This document shows positions 1 through 12,500 of a stretch of 64,000 nt of DNA, in pieces (the first letter of the stretch is position 1; every line of letters begins with the position of its first letter). Both the position numbers and the translations under genes were made by a program. Source of the stretch: Solanum dulcamara (taxonomy: Eukaryota; Streptophyta; Magnoliopsida; Solanales; Solanaceae). The notes beneath the pieces were generated by a model. The model was given only the letters and a program-made list of their open reading frames with translations, searched no databases and was not told the origin of the DNA. Location of the stretch: assembly GCF_947179165.1 (NCBI RefSeq), contig NC_077240.1:24036001-24100000 (forward strand), written 5' to 3'.

Positions 1-102
1 AAAACAACTATAAGCACTGTCCACACTGTAAAAAACAAAAAACAAAGAGGCAACAGTGCATCTTCAACTGACAAAAAACTTGAGAAAATTTTCACTTTGG
101 GA

Positions 103-1347
103 TCAAAGATGAGTTGAGTCCTTTTTCTCATCATTATCATCATACTTTGGAATCCACCAAACTCTTAGACTTTTATCAAGACTTCCACTATACAACATGA
201 ATCCACCCCCTACACTACCTGTTGAAGCTTGTAAACACTTAACAGGTCCTTCATGTCCTTTAATAACACCAAATTTAAACAACCCTCCATTGATTTCCCT
301 TTTCCATATACAAATACTCTTATCAGCTGATCCACTACACAAGAATTCACCCATCATTAAACACATACACAAAACAGCCATTTCATGTGCTTTCACTTCA
401 CATATCAGTTTCCAACTATCAAGATTCTTGTTACCTACCCACCCCATCACATACCCATCTGACCCTCCACCATAGACAAAAACCCCATCTTCAGAAACCA
501 CCACAGAGTTCAAAGAAACATCTTTATGACCCTCCAAAATACCCTTAAGTGAATGTGTACTACCACCACCACTTTTCCAAGCTTTAATCTTTCCATCAGC
601 TGAAGCTGAATAAACAACCCCATTTTTACTAGCAACTAATCCATTTATAGCATCATCATGAGCTTTAATTGACTCCAAACACTTCAGATCAGAAATTCTC
701 CAAACTTTCAAACTTTTATCCCAGGAACCAGAATAAATGTAACCATTACAAACAGCTAAACAAGAAATGCTGTCAGCATGTTCAATCCATAATTTCTTAT
801 GATGTCTTCTTGTCTGAACATAATTACTCTGTTTCATAAAATTCCCAAGATAATCTTTTGTTGTGGGCAATGTATCAATAAACCTGAAAACATTTTCAGA
901 TCTTCTCGAAACCTTCCATACACGAATCCTTGAATCTTGATGTGCTGTGAAAACTTTGTTTCCAACAGTGACAAGTGCTTTAACAGAGCCATCCCCTGTT
1001 CCAAATTTCGTAAATTGTCGTAAATCAGGCTGTTGCCAAACAATAATATCCTTACCTTGAGAAGCACTGAGGATGAATTCCCCACAAAGGGCTAAACAAG
1101 AAACTGTTCCTACATGGCCTGAAAGAACAGCAAGGGATTTGTAAGAGTGGAAACAAGAAATGGGGATTCTTGAAATCTTGAATTGAAGATCTAATAATTG
1201 GAAATCTTGAAATCTTCGCGATGTTTCTGGGCTTTCTTCTGATTCACTGCTGCTTGTGCTTTTGCTTGATGATTCGGATAACAATGGAGTTCTGTAGGCT
1301 GGTGATGCCATTGAAAGTAAAAGGCCTTTTTTCTTTGATTGAAGCAT
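103..1347 (-). CDS. WD40 repeat protein, JINGUBANG-like, single exon
   Basis: The reading frame encodes 414 aa with no intron. After a Ser/Glu-rich N-terminal tail (about residues 1-60) there are seven WD40 repeats, at roughly 73-104, 113-144, 189-216, 227-257, 269-303, 317-348 and 361-397. Each ends in a W-D-like signature such as SGSWDKSLKVW, SASADGKIKAW, SGSADKSICIW or SGSLDKSLRVW. This is the arrangement of a single seven-bladed propeller. Plant proteins of this shape include Arabidopsis JINGUBANG, a negative regulator of pollen germination, and several uncharacterised paralogues; which one this is cannot be told from sequence alone. The propeller is expected to act as a protein-interaction scaffold with no enzymatic activity. 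I used the first ATG (1347). A second in-frame ATG at residue 13 (MASPAYRTP) is equally plausible because the first 12 residues are lysine-rich and lie outside the domain. It is transcribed leftward and its 3' end is close to the window edge. Confidence 0.9.
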   Translation of the reverse strand: MLQSKKKGLLLSMASPAYRTPLLSESSSKSTSSSESEESPETSRRFQDFQLLDLQFKISRIPISCFHSYKSLAVLSGHVGTVSCLALCGEFILSASQGKDIIVWQQPDLRQFTKFGTGDGSVKALVTVGNKVFTAHQDSRIRVWKVSRRSENVFRFIDTLPTTKDYLGNFMKQSNYVQTRRHHKKLWIEHADSISCLAVCNGYIYSGSWDKSLKVWRISDLKCLESIKAHDDAINGLVASKNGVVYSASADGKIKAWKSGGGSTHSLKGILEGHKDVSLNSVVVSEDGVFVYGGGSDGYVMGWVGNKNLDSWKLICEVKAHEMAVLCMCLMMGEFLCSGSADKSICIWKREINGGLFKFGVIKGHEGPVKCLQASTGSVGGGFMLYSGSLDKSLRVWWIPKYDDNDEKKDSTHL

Positions 1348-1449
1348 AAGCTTCTTTTTTTTGTATATGGAACAGAGTGAGAAGAAGAAGAAGATGGTGA
1401 TAGAGGAATAGTAAAAGATGAAGCTTAATAAAACGCAGAAATGGTGAGA

Positions 1450-1460
1450 CTTTATAAAGA
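1450..1460 (-). promoter_or_regulatory. Candidate TATA box of the WD40 gene
   Basis: A ctttataaag motif lies about 105 bp upstream of the ATG at 1347, followed on the coding strand by a purine/pyrimidine-biased leader. The position fits a plant TATA box with a leader of about 70-80 nt. It is a motif match only. Confidence 0.45.
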
Positions 1461-1905
1461 GAGACGTTATAGATATAGAAATATTAGTATATCAAAGAGA
1501 CGTTATGGATTTTGTGGGAAGGGAAATTTAGCAAATAACCATCCTAATAAATTTAATTAGGCTACTTAGTATAGTTTACATATTTACGAGTTGTAGATAT
1601 AATTTAAGGTGACTCATTTATATAATTTGAGGGTTTGTATAATTGAACTATTTTTGTATAAATTCAAAATAACAAATTTATATAAAACACAAACATCTAA
1701 ACTTTAAACAATTATACAAAATTACATACAAATTTTGAATTATACAAACGTGTGCATTATACAAACTCGAACTATAATTAATGTTAAATGTTAGTGGTGA
1801 ATTGTAAATTAGTTAAACTAATTAACTAGTATATATTTGCTTATTCACTTAATACCATTTGTTGAATATAACTCTCATTCGTTTTTAATTTACGTGACAC
1901 CATTT

Positions 1906-1973
1906 GAAATTTCAAGATTAAAACTTTAAAACTTTGATTGAAATTTCAAGATTAAAACTTTAAAACTTTGATT
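1906..1973. repeat. Perfect 34-bp tandem duplication
   Basis: A 34-bp unit beginning gaaatttcaagatt occurs twice head to tail (1906-1939 and 1940-1973) with no difference seen by eye. It lies in AT-rich intergenic DNA upstream of the WD40 gene. Perfect identity implies a recent slippage or duplication event. Confidence 0.85.
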
Positions 1974-2368
1974 GTGGCTTCAGACATTAGAACTTTAAGT
2001 TTTTTAATATAAAATTATATACTTGAAAATTGTCTAAAAGATACTATACATCACAATATTTACAATTTAAAATGTTTAAAAGTCGTATTAAATAATTTAT
2101 TTAACTCTCAAAATTTTATCCGCACGTAAATTGGGACAGATGAAATATTGAAATTGTTAAAATCGAACAATTCATATTTTCTATAATGATGATTTGGCAC
2201 ACTGACCTATTTGTAATTCTTTAACGAGAAGTCATAAATTTATATTTGATAATCAATAATACCTTATTAAACTTCTCATTATACCTTATATAATATGCTC
2301 TCATAATCATAAAAATGTGAAAGTATTTTAAAAACAGCATATTTTAAGAGTACTTTTAGTTTGCGTTA

Positions 2369-2558
2369 GAAGGGGAGCCTTGGAGTAACTGGTAAAATTG
2401 CTGTCATGTGATCAGGAGGTCACAGGTTTAAGTCTTGAAAACAGCCTCTGGCAAAAATGCAAGATAAGGTTGTGTACAATAGACCCTTGTCCTCGGGCCC
2501 TTCCCCGAACCCTGCGCATAGCGAGCGCTTTAGTGCATCGGGCTGCCTTTTTTTAAAA
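2369..2558 (+). mobile_element. tRNA-derived SINE, solanaceous type, with target duplication
   Basis: The element starts gaaggggagccttggagtaa, with an A-box-like stretch (ggagtaactgg) and a B-box-like stretch (ggtttaagtcttg) in the spacing of a tRNA-derived RNA polymerase III promoter. A body containing cccttccccgaaccctgcgc follows, then a T-rich tail. It is flanked by a perfect 9-bp target duplication, tttgcgtta, at 2360-2368 and 2559-2567. The sequence resembles abundant Solanaceae SINE families from memory; the subfamily is not assigned. The B box has drifted from the gttcga consensus, so this copy is probably inactive. Confidence 0.85.
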
Positions 2559-3332
2559 TTTGCGTTAAAAAATCGTCTCCATCTTTATAAAACTCCTTAG
2601 TAGTCTAACATCCTCATATAATATAAGCTTAAAAATATAGTTTATAGCCAATTAAACACCCCAATATGGAAAATCCTTACCCACCAAATGTTCCTGGAGT
2701 GTGTTTAATACATATACCACTTCTTTTGTATAGACAACATATATTTTTACCAATAAAATAAGGTGTGTGAAGAGTTAAAAATATATATTTGATGTTTTAT
2801 TTGATCCGTTCAAATTTAGTAGATTCAATCGTTTAATCAAATTTAATTTACGTATATATATTTTTTATATTATGACACATGTCATGCTTTGATAGTAGCA
2901 TGTAGATATGTGAAGTACAAATTGGAAATATGGTGAAGTGTAATTTGGGAAGGAGGAGCGTTGAGGGGAAAAAAGGAGCATGGATTTCTTGCAAGAAAGA
3001 CTATGCAATGAATATAATACAATTAATGAAAAAGTGTATAGCATACAATATTGTATACGAACCTCTATTTCAAAATAAGTGTTTGTTTATAGTTTGAGCA
3101 TATTTTTAAAGAAATTATTTAATTCAAAAAAATAAAAAACAGTTTTACTAACTTATTCTTAATAAATATCTTTAGAAAGATATAGTCCGTTAGTAGTTTT
3201 TTGGTTATGTAAAAATTTCTTTAATTAAATAAGGATAAAGTGAAAAAATCAATGTTTTGTTGATGAGGTAAAATATCATTTAAATAAAATGAAAAAAGCT
3301 AAAACATCAATCATTTTGGTATATGTATTATA

Positions 3333-3798
3333 CTAGCATTTCCTCCATTGATTTTTACTTGTCCACTTTGCTATAAATTCATGTCTATTCTTACTTGTCC
3401 AGTTTGAAAAATCATGATATAAATCAGCACCCTTATTATTAACTATAATCATTTTTCAATGCACTTCTCAAAATATGATTTTTTTTAATCTCTCTGTCCA
3501 CTTTTACTTGTTTGTTATACAAAAGACTTAAAAAGTTAATTGATAATTTATCATTTTATACTTATTTTATCTTTATTATAAAATACTCTCTATCATTTTC
3601 AATATTTATATGACTGGTAATAATTTGGGGTAATACAGTAAAATTACAAATCTATTTATTGATTTTAAGTGGTGTGTCAAGTCACATATGAATAAATAAA
3701 CATGCACAAATGAAAAATAATCAAATTGTGTATTATTTATTTATTTCTGAAAAAAGTATGTCAAATGAAGACTAAATAAGTGAAAATAACGGAGGGAG
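3333..3798. mobile_element. Stowaway-like MITE (Tc1/mariner type)
   Basis: The right end reads ggagggag followed by TA, the usual Stowaway terminus. The left end, read inward after TA, is a diverged ctagcatttcctcc. Subterminal tcattttcaa and acttgtcc motifs occur near both ends in opposite orientation. The left boundary is approximate because that terminus has degraded. Confidence 0.55.
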
Positions 3799-4523
3799 TA
3801 GTAGTTAGGAGGCTAGGGTGGTGCAACGGCTACTTGGACTAAAACAAAATTACAAGTTAATGAATACAAGTTTCCACAATTGGGACCCTAAACAGGCTGT
3901 TCTGAACTTTTTGGACCAAACATTTTTGGGTTTCTTTGCTTTATTATTTTATATTATATTTATATATAGTCATGTGTTGACCAATGATGACAAGACTCCT
4001 CAACTGTTTGGTAGGATTCCAACAAGGAATGAGTAGTCCATTTTTGGTAACACTTGTCTTAACGGCTTGATTTTGGATAAATATTTTTTTTATACTATCA
4101 GATCATCTAAATAATATTGGTAGAGCAAATTAGAAGTCATTAATTTTGGTAGGGAGGACCACTACATGGTACGCTCCAAAGATACCTTAGTTTAATATAC
4201 TAATAATAAAAATAAGAAAGATTTAGACAAGTAGATAGTGAACTACCAATTAACTCCTTACTTGAAGGCTCCTCGTGAAGAATTAAGTGTTACAAACGTA
4301 AAAAAAATTATTTACTACTTTTTGGGATGGTTGGTTATGGCAGTTAGTCTATGGTAGAGGATTCGTCAAGATTCAGCATACTGTTCATTTCATCCATGCA
4401 ACATAACTTCATTGCCAGGTGGATTTAAAATTTTACTTCTTTGAATTCCGTCTTTAAGGTTTTAGATTTGAACCCATTGTATTTATAAAGTTGTAAGTTT
4501 ATATCTACTATTTATTATAATTT

Positions 4524-5325
4524 GGGATAATACACAAGTATTCCCTCAACTATAATCGAAATAGCTAGGACATACTTTAACTATATATGGTCCTACTGTC
4601 CTCCTGAATTATTTTAAAGTATAATAAACACACCCTAAAACCTATATAATCACTCACATGAAGGGAGGTGCTTTACACTTGCCTCCACGTCAGTGCCACG
4701 CCAGCGTCACGTCAGTGCCACGTCAACGCATTGTTAGATTTTAAAAAATAATCGTCAGATCTAAAAAAAAAATATTTTTTTTTTAAAAGAAGGAATTTAA
4801 TTTAAATTGTGCTCACCATATATTGCCTAAACTAAATCTCTAATGTGCAATTTTTTTTTTCAAATTTCATGTTAAGTGTTTGAGTAAAAAAAGAAAAATT
4901 CTTCCAATATTATACAAATTGATGAAATATCTGAAAAAAAGATCACCGGCAATTTAAGTATATTGTGAAAAAATTATTTATATTTATAAAAATGATAAAA
5001 TTGGGCTATTTCATAATGAAAAAAAGAAATTTTAATTAAAAAGATATCAACTTAAGTTTTAATGTTAACTGTTTATGTGTATTAATTAATAATGAAAATA
5101 TCCAATTGAAAATGAACATGTGTTCAAATTAGTCAGATTTTATACTTCTTTTATGTCTCTCACTTGCCTCAAAGAAAGTGAACACACACTCTGTGCCACC
5201 TCAGCATTGAAGGGTGTGTTTATTACATTTTAAAATAATTCAGGAGGGTAATATGACTCATGTATAGTTAAAGTGTATTCTAGCGATTTCGATTATAATT
5301 AAGGGAGGTATTTATGTATTATCCC
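4524..5325. mobile_element. 802-bp non-autonomous MULE-type element with long TIRs and 9-bp TSD
   Basis: Both ends begin gggataatac when read inward. The terminal inverted repeats extend about 115 bp, sharing blocks such as tataatcgaaat, ctttaactata and ccctcctgaattatttta, then ataaacacaccct. Immediately outside are identical 9-bp duplications, ttataattt, at 4515-4523 and 5326-5334. Long TIRs with a 9-bp target duplication identify a Mutator-like element. The roughly 570-bp centre is AT-rich with no transposase, so the element depended on a partner for movement. The centre also has the cacgtcagtgccacg direct repeats near 4687-4730. Confidence 0.88.
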
Positions 5326-5334
5326 TTATAATTT

Positions 5335-6529
5335 TAATAAACTTTTAAATGTAAATTTATGTTTCGCATCAAAAATATTGAGATGTTAAAGCTCCATCCG
5401 CCCCTGACTAGGAGAGGTAACCAAAAGAATTTTACTTTCCCCCTCCAGGTCCACCGACCAAAGGAAAGTGCACGACTCCTGTGTCCCCCTCCCTCCCAAA
5501 CTGTTTATGTTGTGTATGACTTATTAAAGAAGTCGGAAAAGTATTCTTTACAAAAATTTCTTCGACTTAAGATCTCTGATTAATAGTGGATGAATCTCAT
5601 CCATTCACATTCTTTCATGATAATTCCTCTCTCCTCCGTTTGTCTTGTTCTTATCACTATTACTCAAGCAAGGTGCAACTAGATTTTTGATTGAAAGGGG
5701 GACAACCGAAAAGAATACGTTATACATTTATCTCTTAGACAAAAGCAAAAGCACCAACTTTTGGGTTGAAGGCTACGCTTACATACACAGTTAATATGAG
5801 CCATTTGGTTTGGAAACAAATTTATGATATTATGAATTGTAACAATTAGATTATTATATCTGTTACCGAATTTATTATTCGTGAATATATAATTTGAAAC
5901 AAAATATAATACCAGTATAATTCAAATAATACCTCTAACCAACTAACCCTTAGAATAACCAAGAATGGAACTCTACATAATACTAAGAATTAAGCCTAAA
6001 ACCATCCACCCTCAAAGATAGTAACAAACTATAGAAGAAAAGAGTCATTGCAAGTTTCATGGAGTGGTATAGATTGCTCTTCATTTGAACGATATATCAA
6101 CTTTGAGATATGAATACCTCCCTTGTTGGTTGTTTGCAATGGGTACAAAATAGACGCAAGTATTTTAAAAGGAAAATTTTTAAACTAATTACGTTTTCAT
6201 AATGCACACGAAATACACACATTAAGAAAAACCCCAACGTCTATAAAAGAACGTTTCACTTAATACACTCATGAAGCAGCATTCTAAGGCCGGGGATGTC
6301 GAGCCATCATGTTGTCGGTAAGAAATGTTTTTTTTTCCGCTTTGGTGATTGATTCTTGGCTGAGAGAAGATTGGCTACCACTGCTTCGGCTGTGTCATTA
6401 GTCCCCCCCCCCCCCCCATTCTGAATAGGATTCTATTGTACTTGTATGGCAAGAAGAGCTCAGAAACACCATCAACTAATAACCAACATTTGAAAATGAT
6501 CAACCCTGCAAAGACGCTAAAATCCCAGG
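5335..6529. other. Intergenic stretch between the MITE and the 3' end of the BRCT gene
   Basis: No gene is supported. The short open frame near 5359-5583 has no recognisable domain. The stretch includes a run of 15 C at 6403-6417, a likely hypervariable homopolymer. The part nearest 6530 is expected to be the 3' UTR of the leftward-transcribed BRCT gene. Confidence 0.6.
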
Positions 6530-9500
6530 TCAAGTCATTCCAGAACTCCTTGTTCGTACTCTATCAATAATCATTTGTCTTCCAGACAAATCTTCTGCAT
6601 ATCCAACAACCTGCGATGAAGAGTACATAGCTCCAATTGTGACATGATGTAAACTATGAAGACATCAGAACAATAGTAATATGAGAAAGAGTCAACAATA
6701 TATGAAACTCAAACACAAATTGACAGCAGCCAGCCAATGTCTAAAAAAGAATAAAAGTTCAGTTGAAGTTCAGATGAGGAGCATCTGTAAGAGTTTGATA
6801 TGATTAAAAAAAATCCTCGAACCTGAGAATCTGTCTGTGTTTCACTAAAGTGATCATACACATTTGCAGTTGCATCTCCTGAATGACTGTGGGTTTCATC
6901 CTCTTTCTCAAACCTGAAGGGAAAAAGTAATAACACTGAGCTCTCAATCAAAAACGGATACAAGAAAATCTACACCAAACCAGCACATTCACAACCAAAG
7001 GCAGAGCCTAGAAAGAGTTTGTCAGAAATCTATGAACTGTTGGATAGGATGTTTTATGTGCAAGGAAAAATATCTAACTGTTTACCAACAGACTTCACTT
7101 CCTACACTGATGGTTCTACTTCTTATTGCCCAGTGCCAAATTATTGCTGCCTGCTGGTCAGGCTTTTAACTTCATTTTCTTTTGATGCAAAACATATAGC
7201 TTGTAAACCCCCCAACACCAGATTGTTTGGGCTGGCTTCGTGTAGTGTTCCTGAAATAGGACTTAACGTTGTTTAATGTGGGCCAACATACACTTGAGGG
7301 GTTCTCAAATTGAACTTCTAATGTTTAGCAATGTAATTCAACGTATACAACCATGGCTTAGAAATCCATAGACGGGATGCCGCTATTGCTCAACGTAAAT
7401 GTATTTGGAATCCCAGCAGGTAATAGCTCTATTAACCAAGGTATTTCTGTCTCATAGTGTAACTAGTTCTAAACAGTAAACAGCCAAACATATTAAGAGA
7501 ATGTAAATGAGATATTAACTATCAACTTACCCATACATTACATTAAGAATGTGGACATTTCTATGCAACTATCCAAGTGAAACTTATTTCTAGCCATAAT
7601 TTGTCAAATAATCAGGTGAAGAGCAAAAGGTGATGGGTGCCAGCTGAAGCAGCAGTAAGATGAGAAAGTGAAGAGCAAAGATATGAGACAGCACCAAACT
7701 TGACCAAAAGCATGGAAAATTGGTCACCTGTTCGTCCAGTGGTTAGACAATCCAAGTGTAGCATGATGATCTCCATGACCTTGAGCAAGATTGTTACAAC
7801 GAGATGTAAAAAGCTGCTTGAGAGTCAAGGGACTCAAACTTTGCATATCAAGAGTAAAGTAGAAAGAAAGAAAGAAGAAAGCACTTGATAAAAGGATACT
7901 TCTTTATCACACTCGCTTCTCGAGGGGGACTTTTGATCATGGATCTAATGTCAGAAGCCATTGAAAAATTATTCACGAATCAAGAGCCAGACTTTCCCCC
8001 AAAAAAAAAAAAAAAACTAAAGATACTTTGTTTCTCATAAATTACCTTGCTTGTTTGCTCCAATAAATCCTCTATAGCAGCAGCTACATCAGGAACTGCA
8101 GAAGAACCTTCATTAGTACTTCCTGTCAGGTTCTTTTCTGGGGGATTCGTCCCACAGAATGTGTTGCTTTCTTTCGGTGAGCAGGACAATGAACAATTGC
8201 GTTCTTCAATCACCAAGAGCCTAGCCTTCTTATTACATCTACTTGAATACTTCATTTCTTCCTTTGCAGTACTTCTACCAGCAAAAGCTTCAGTTCTCAC
8301 ATTTATGAGTTCTTGGGGCTGGGTTTGAGGCTGGGAAGCGGTATCACCAGATATCATCCTAAAAGCTTGTGTGGGGAACTGGCTCATTGTGCATGCCCCA
8401 GCTTCTCGATCTTCAGAAGTGACTTCTTTAGGATAAAATGGATCTGCAGAAACAATTTTGTTCTGCTCCAGAACAACCATTAACAAGAAGCTATCATGAA
8501 GCTATAAACAATGGAAAAGAAGGAGTACAAAGATCTAGAATGCAAGGACTGCACTAACCTGCTTGATACACTCATAAATCCACTCACAAGTGACGGGTAG
8601 TATCCCCCACTTGCATGCAGCCTCATATTTCGGGCCACCGGTAAATTTACACAACAAATGTGTGACCTTTTTAGTTAATTTCTCAACAAATTTGGCTCCA
8701 ATTGTAAAACACAAATTTCTTAGCAACTGTCTTTCTTTCTCATCATACTGTGAAACACATAAGCGAAAACTCTTAAATGCATGGAAAGGAACTCCGCATG
8801 GAAGTGGAGAATAGAGGATGTGACTACCAACATCCAGCAAGCATCCATCCTTCATAGAAACAATACTCAGTTCTCATTAGCCTCAATTTGTATAATGCTA
8901 GAATTCGGTTAGTAGAAAAAAAGAGGGGAAACTACAGTGTGTGTATTAATGACTATGCACCTTTTACAATGAACAGAGCAGATATAGCTTAGCATCTCAA
9001 GTTAACAGAAAATGAGTCTACCGAAAAGCACCAATCAACCTTTCCACTCCTCACCCTCAGGTTCAGGGGAGTATGTATCTAAAGGACTAATAGACTTTGA
9101 AAAAGACAAAAGACAAGATATCAAAAAGACATAAATAAATGAAAACGACTTGGAATTTGGAAAACAAAACATATATATTTCATGTGAATTCAAGAACATT
9201 TTCTCTATTAATTTGAAATTTTCAATAAGCATATCAATATATTTTCTAGCGGAAATCGTTCATAAGCTTTGCAATCACATAACTCAAAGTGAGCGTGAAT
9301 TCTGAATTTTTGTCTTTTCTTCTAATTTAACAAGGGTTTATGGAAGACTGAAAGGAGACCGATTTAGGAGCTTGGAATGAAGTTTCCTGAGCCAAGAACA
9401 ACACAAGGAACGGGATGCTTGATGATTCAAAGGATTCAACCCTAATATATTCCTATTTCTCTTAGATTTGTAATACATATGTATCATGTTGTTCTTGTGC

Positions 9501-12500
9501 TATTTCATGAGCTAAGTTGTGTAATAATAGGAACTTAACAAAAGCAAGCATGGATTAAGGATTTAACTGAGTTCTCCTTGTTTTACATCAAATGGGTCTT
9601 GTATTATTTTATCCAATCTTGTGCTTAATTTGCGTAATTGACCTATTGCAATTACAACAGTGGAATTCCACAAAGTGGGGTCTGGAGAGGGCACGTAGAG
9701 TGTACGCTGACCTTATCCCAACCTCGTCGAGGTAGAGAGACTATTTCTGAAAGACCATCAGCTCAAGTAAAGCAAATCAAAGTAGTAATGACAAGGAAAA
9801 ACAACAGTGAATAAAACATGACAACTAATACGAAAGCAGTGCAGAGCATACAAGCAAGGAGCAGTAACATCAACAAAATAGTGCGATCACCTAAACATAA
9901 CAAACAATATATGGTAACAGATAACAAAAGCAAGAAACTACATGAATAAGGCTAATACTACGACATACACAATGCTCCAGACTACCACCAAGCCTAATCC
10001 ATTCGAAAAGAAAGACAATGCTTAACTACCTACTAACCTTCTACCCTAATATGCGACCTCCAAACCCTCCTATCTAAGGTCATGTTCACAGTAAGTTGAA
10101 GTTGTGTCATGTTCTGTCTAATCACCTCTCCCAAATACTTCTTCAGCCTACCTCTACCTCTCCTCGTACCCATTATATCCAACCCCTCACACCTCTTTTT
10201 CACCTATTGCAATTGATTAGGAATAATATAGTGAACTTGGAAAAAGGAGTATAGGGTTGGACACATTGTATAGTGTAGGATCAAAATAACTAGATCATTT
10301 GTTGGATTGATTTTTGAATTACTATAGGAATATACCAACTTACCCTATGTAGCCATGAATTGGGCTTCATGCAGATGCATCCTAATAAGCTTCATTCTCA
10401 TAGGAATATAGATAATAGGCTTGTATGAAGTCAGAAGATACATGCACGTAAATTATTGTACAAGGTTACTAACTAGTATATTTAAGTAGAGCATAAGAGT
10501 TTCAACAAATTGAACAGAATGCTTGGGCAAATCGAAATCCTTGACCTTAACCTATGAAATTCTAGCCCCATTTAAACTTTCTTAGTTAGATATTAATTCT
10601 TTTTGCAGATCGTCAAGACATACTTTTTCTGGTTTTGAAAAAATAATTAACTGTGGAAGCTTATAAAAACATTAGGAAAATAAAAGAATGGATCAAGAAA
10701 AGAGCTTGAGGGGAACACATTCATGTACCTCCAGACAAGACTTAATCCAGTGACTTGATACAAAAGTAGCCGCAGCACCATCTTTCTCGGAGTGCAACAT
10801 GCCATGACACTCGACAGTGAAATGCACATTTGTTTTATTCTGATCATCCACCACCACTCCTCCCCCTTGATTAACCCACTCAACAATTTCAGGTCTCTGG
10901 ACAGATTATGAAAACATTAATATCAATTCAGTACATAACTTATAACATAAAACAAAAGATTAAATGGAGCTGGAGAGATGATGAGAAGGTTGAAGGCCAT
11001 AAATCTCAGAATACATAACTAAAGCCTCTCAGAAGAAACCTAGGCGCCAAACTAGTCAAATGATGAAAAATGTATACACTTTTAGAGAATGAATCATTCA
11101 ACAATAGTACAGAATAAGCACTGCTGGACAAAGTAGGAATTCTACTTCTTGTACGAGAACCAGAATAAACTAGAAGCGTTAGAATAGAGAGGTAAAGGTT
11201 GCAAATTCCACGAGGCCTGTTCATTGTTTTTATACAAGTTACAAGCTAAAAGTAACTGTCAAATACATCGACATCCAGAAGGTTATGTTTCTTACCGCTA
11301 AAATATCAAAGCCTAACAGTGTCAGGCTACCATACAATCTATAGGCTTTAATAGCCACTAACTAGCCTTTCCTTCAGATAATCTTTTGAATTTTAGATGA
11401 AGAACACAAGGATTCAATTACTCTCATTTTCCTCAAGCTCTTAACAAAATACCAAATAAAGTGAATCACTTGCTTTACGGAATGAACTTCAAATGAGCTT
11501 GCAAGTTTGTGCTCCTGCATAGTCACATGCACAAATCTAGCTAATAATTTTGAGAATTCAGAAAACCAAGGGTAACTTGGGTGGATTCACAGATATGTAT
11601 TCTATGTGAAACAGGAAGAGAAAACATATAATTGAGGACAGAACACTCATGTACACTATGAGAATCTGAGAAAACCCACCCGATCAGCAGGAAATGAAGC
11701 TGAAAAGCAAAATCGCATTCCCTCGAACACACTACATGGCTTTCTACCATTAACAGCACAACTGGACTCATTCAGTATTTTGAACTCTTCTTTGCCATAA
11801 GAAGCATAGGGCTGATGTTGAACCCTGTTCTCTCTCAAAGAAGTTCTAACGTCATTCATATTTTCTGGTTCTTTGCTTTTGTTTGATGGCATTGCACATG
11901 TAGAATCCCTGCTTCTCCATGCATGTTCATCCGAAGACATAGGATACACGTAGGATTTTCCTTGTCTTTTCATACTCGTGGTGATTGCAGCTCCATTACT
12001 ACAGTGAATAGGATCTAGAATCCAAAATACAGAAAGTGGGAAATAAGCTTGTGAAGAAGGTACAGCATGTAACATTTAGATGAGAGTATTTTTTTTTTAA
12101 AAAAACAAGGTATTAGATGAAAGTAGGTCATTCGTGCTGTACAAATAGCTTCTTGCAACTAGTATAATGTAATTAATCTCATTAACTGAAAAGTCAAAAT
12201 GGTTATCAGACCTTTTGGAAGAAGTAAATCATAAGCAATATGCTTCCTTAGAACAGGAACTTCTTTATTCTCACGATCACAATCCTCCAGCCATCCTGAT
12301 TTTACCACATGTATGACACCCAAAGCCGCAAGGTTTCTTAATTCTTTGATTTCACTACAAGATCATAGTTTTTAAGCAATAAGTGAGAGTAAAGAGTTTA
12401 ATTGGGTGACAGTTGCAACACAATATACTTGCAAGGAGTTGCACACAGAGAGAGAAATATACGTGCCGTGGATATCATAAGATGCATACAGATTATCTTA

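Noticed and set aside
7980..8486. Independent 168-aa minus-strand ORF
   Set aside because: It is exon 13 of the BRCT gene (8046-8462) read through into both introns.
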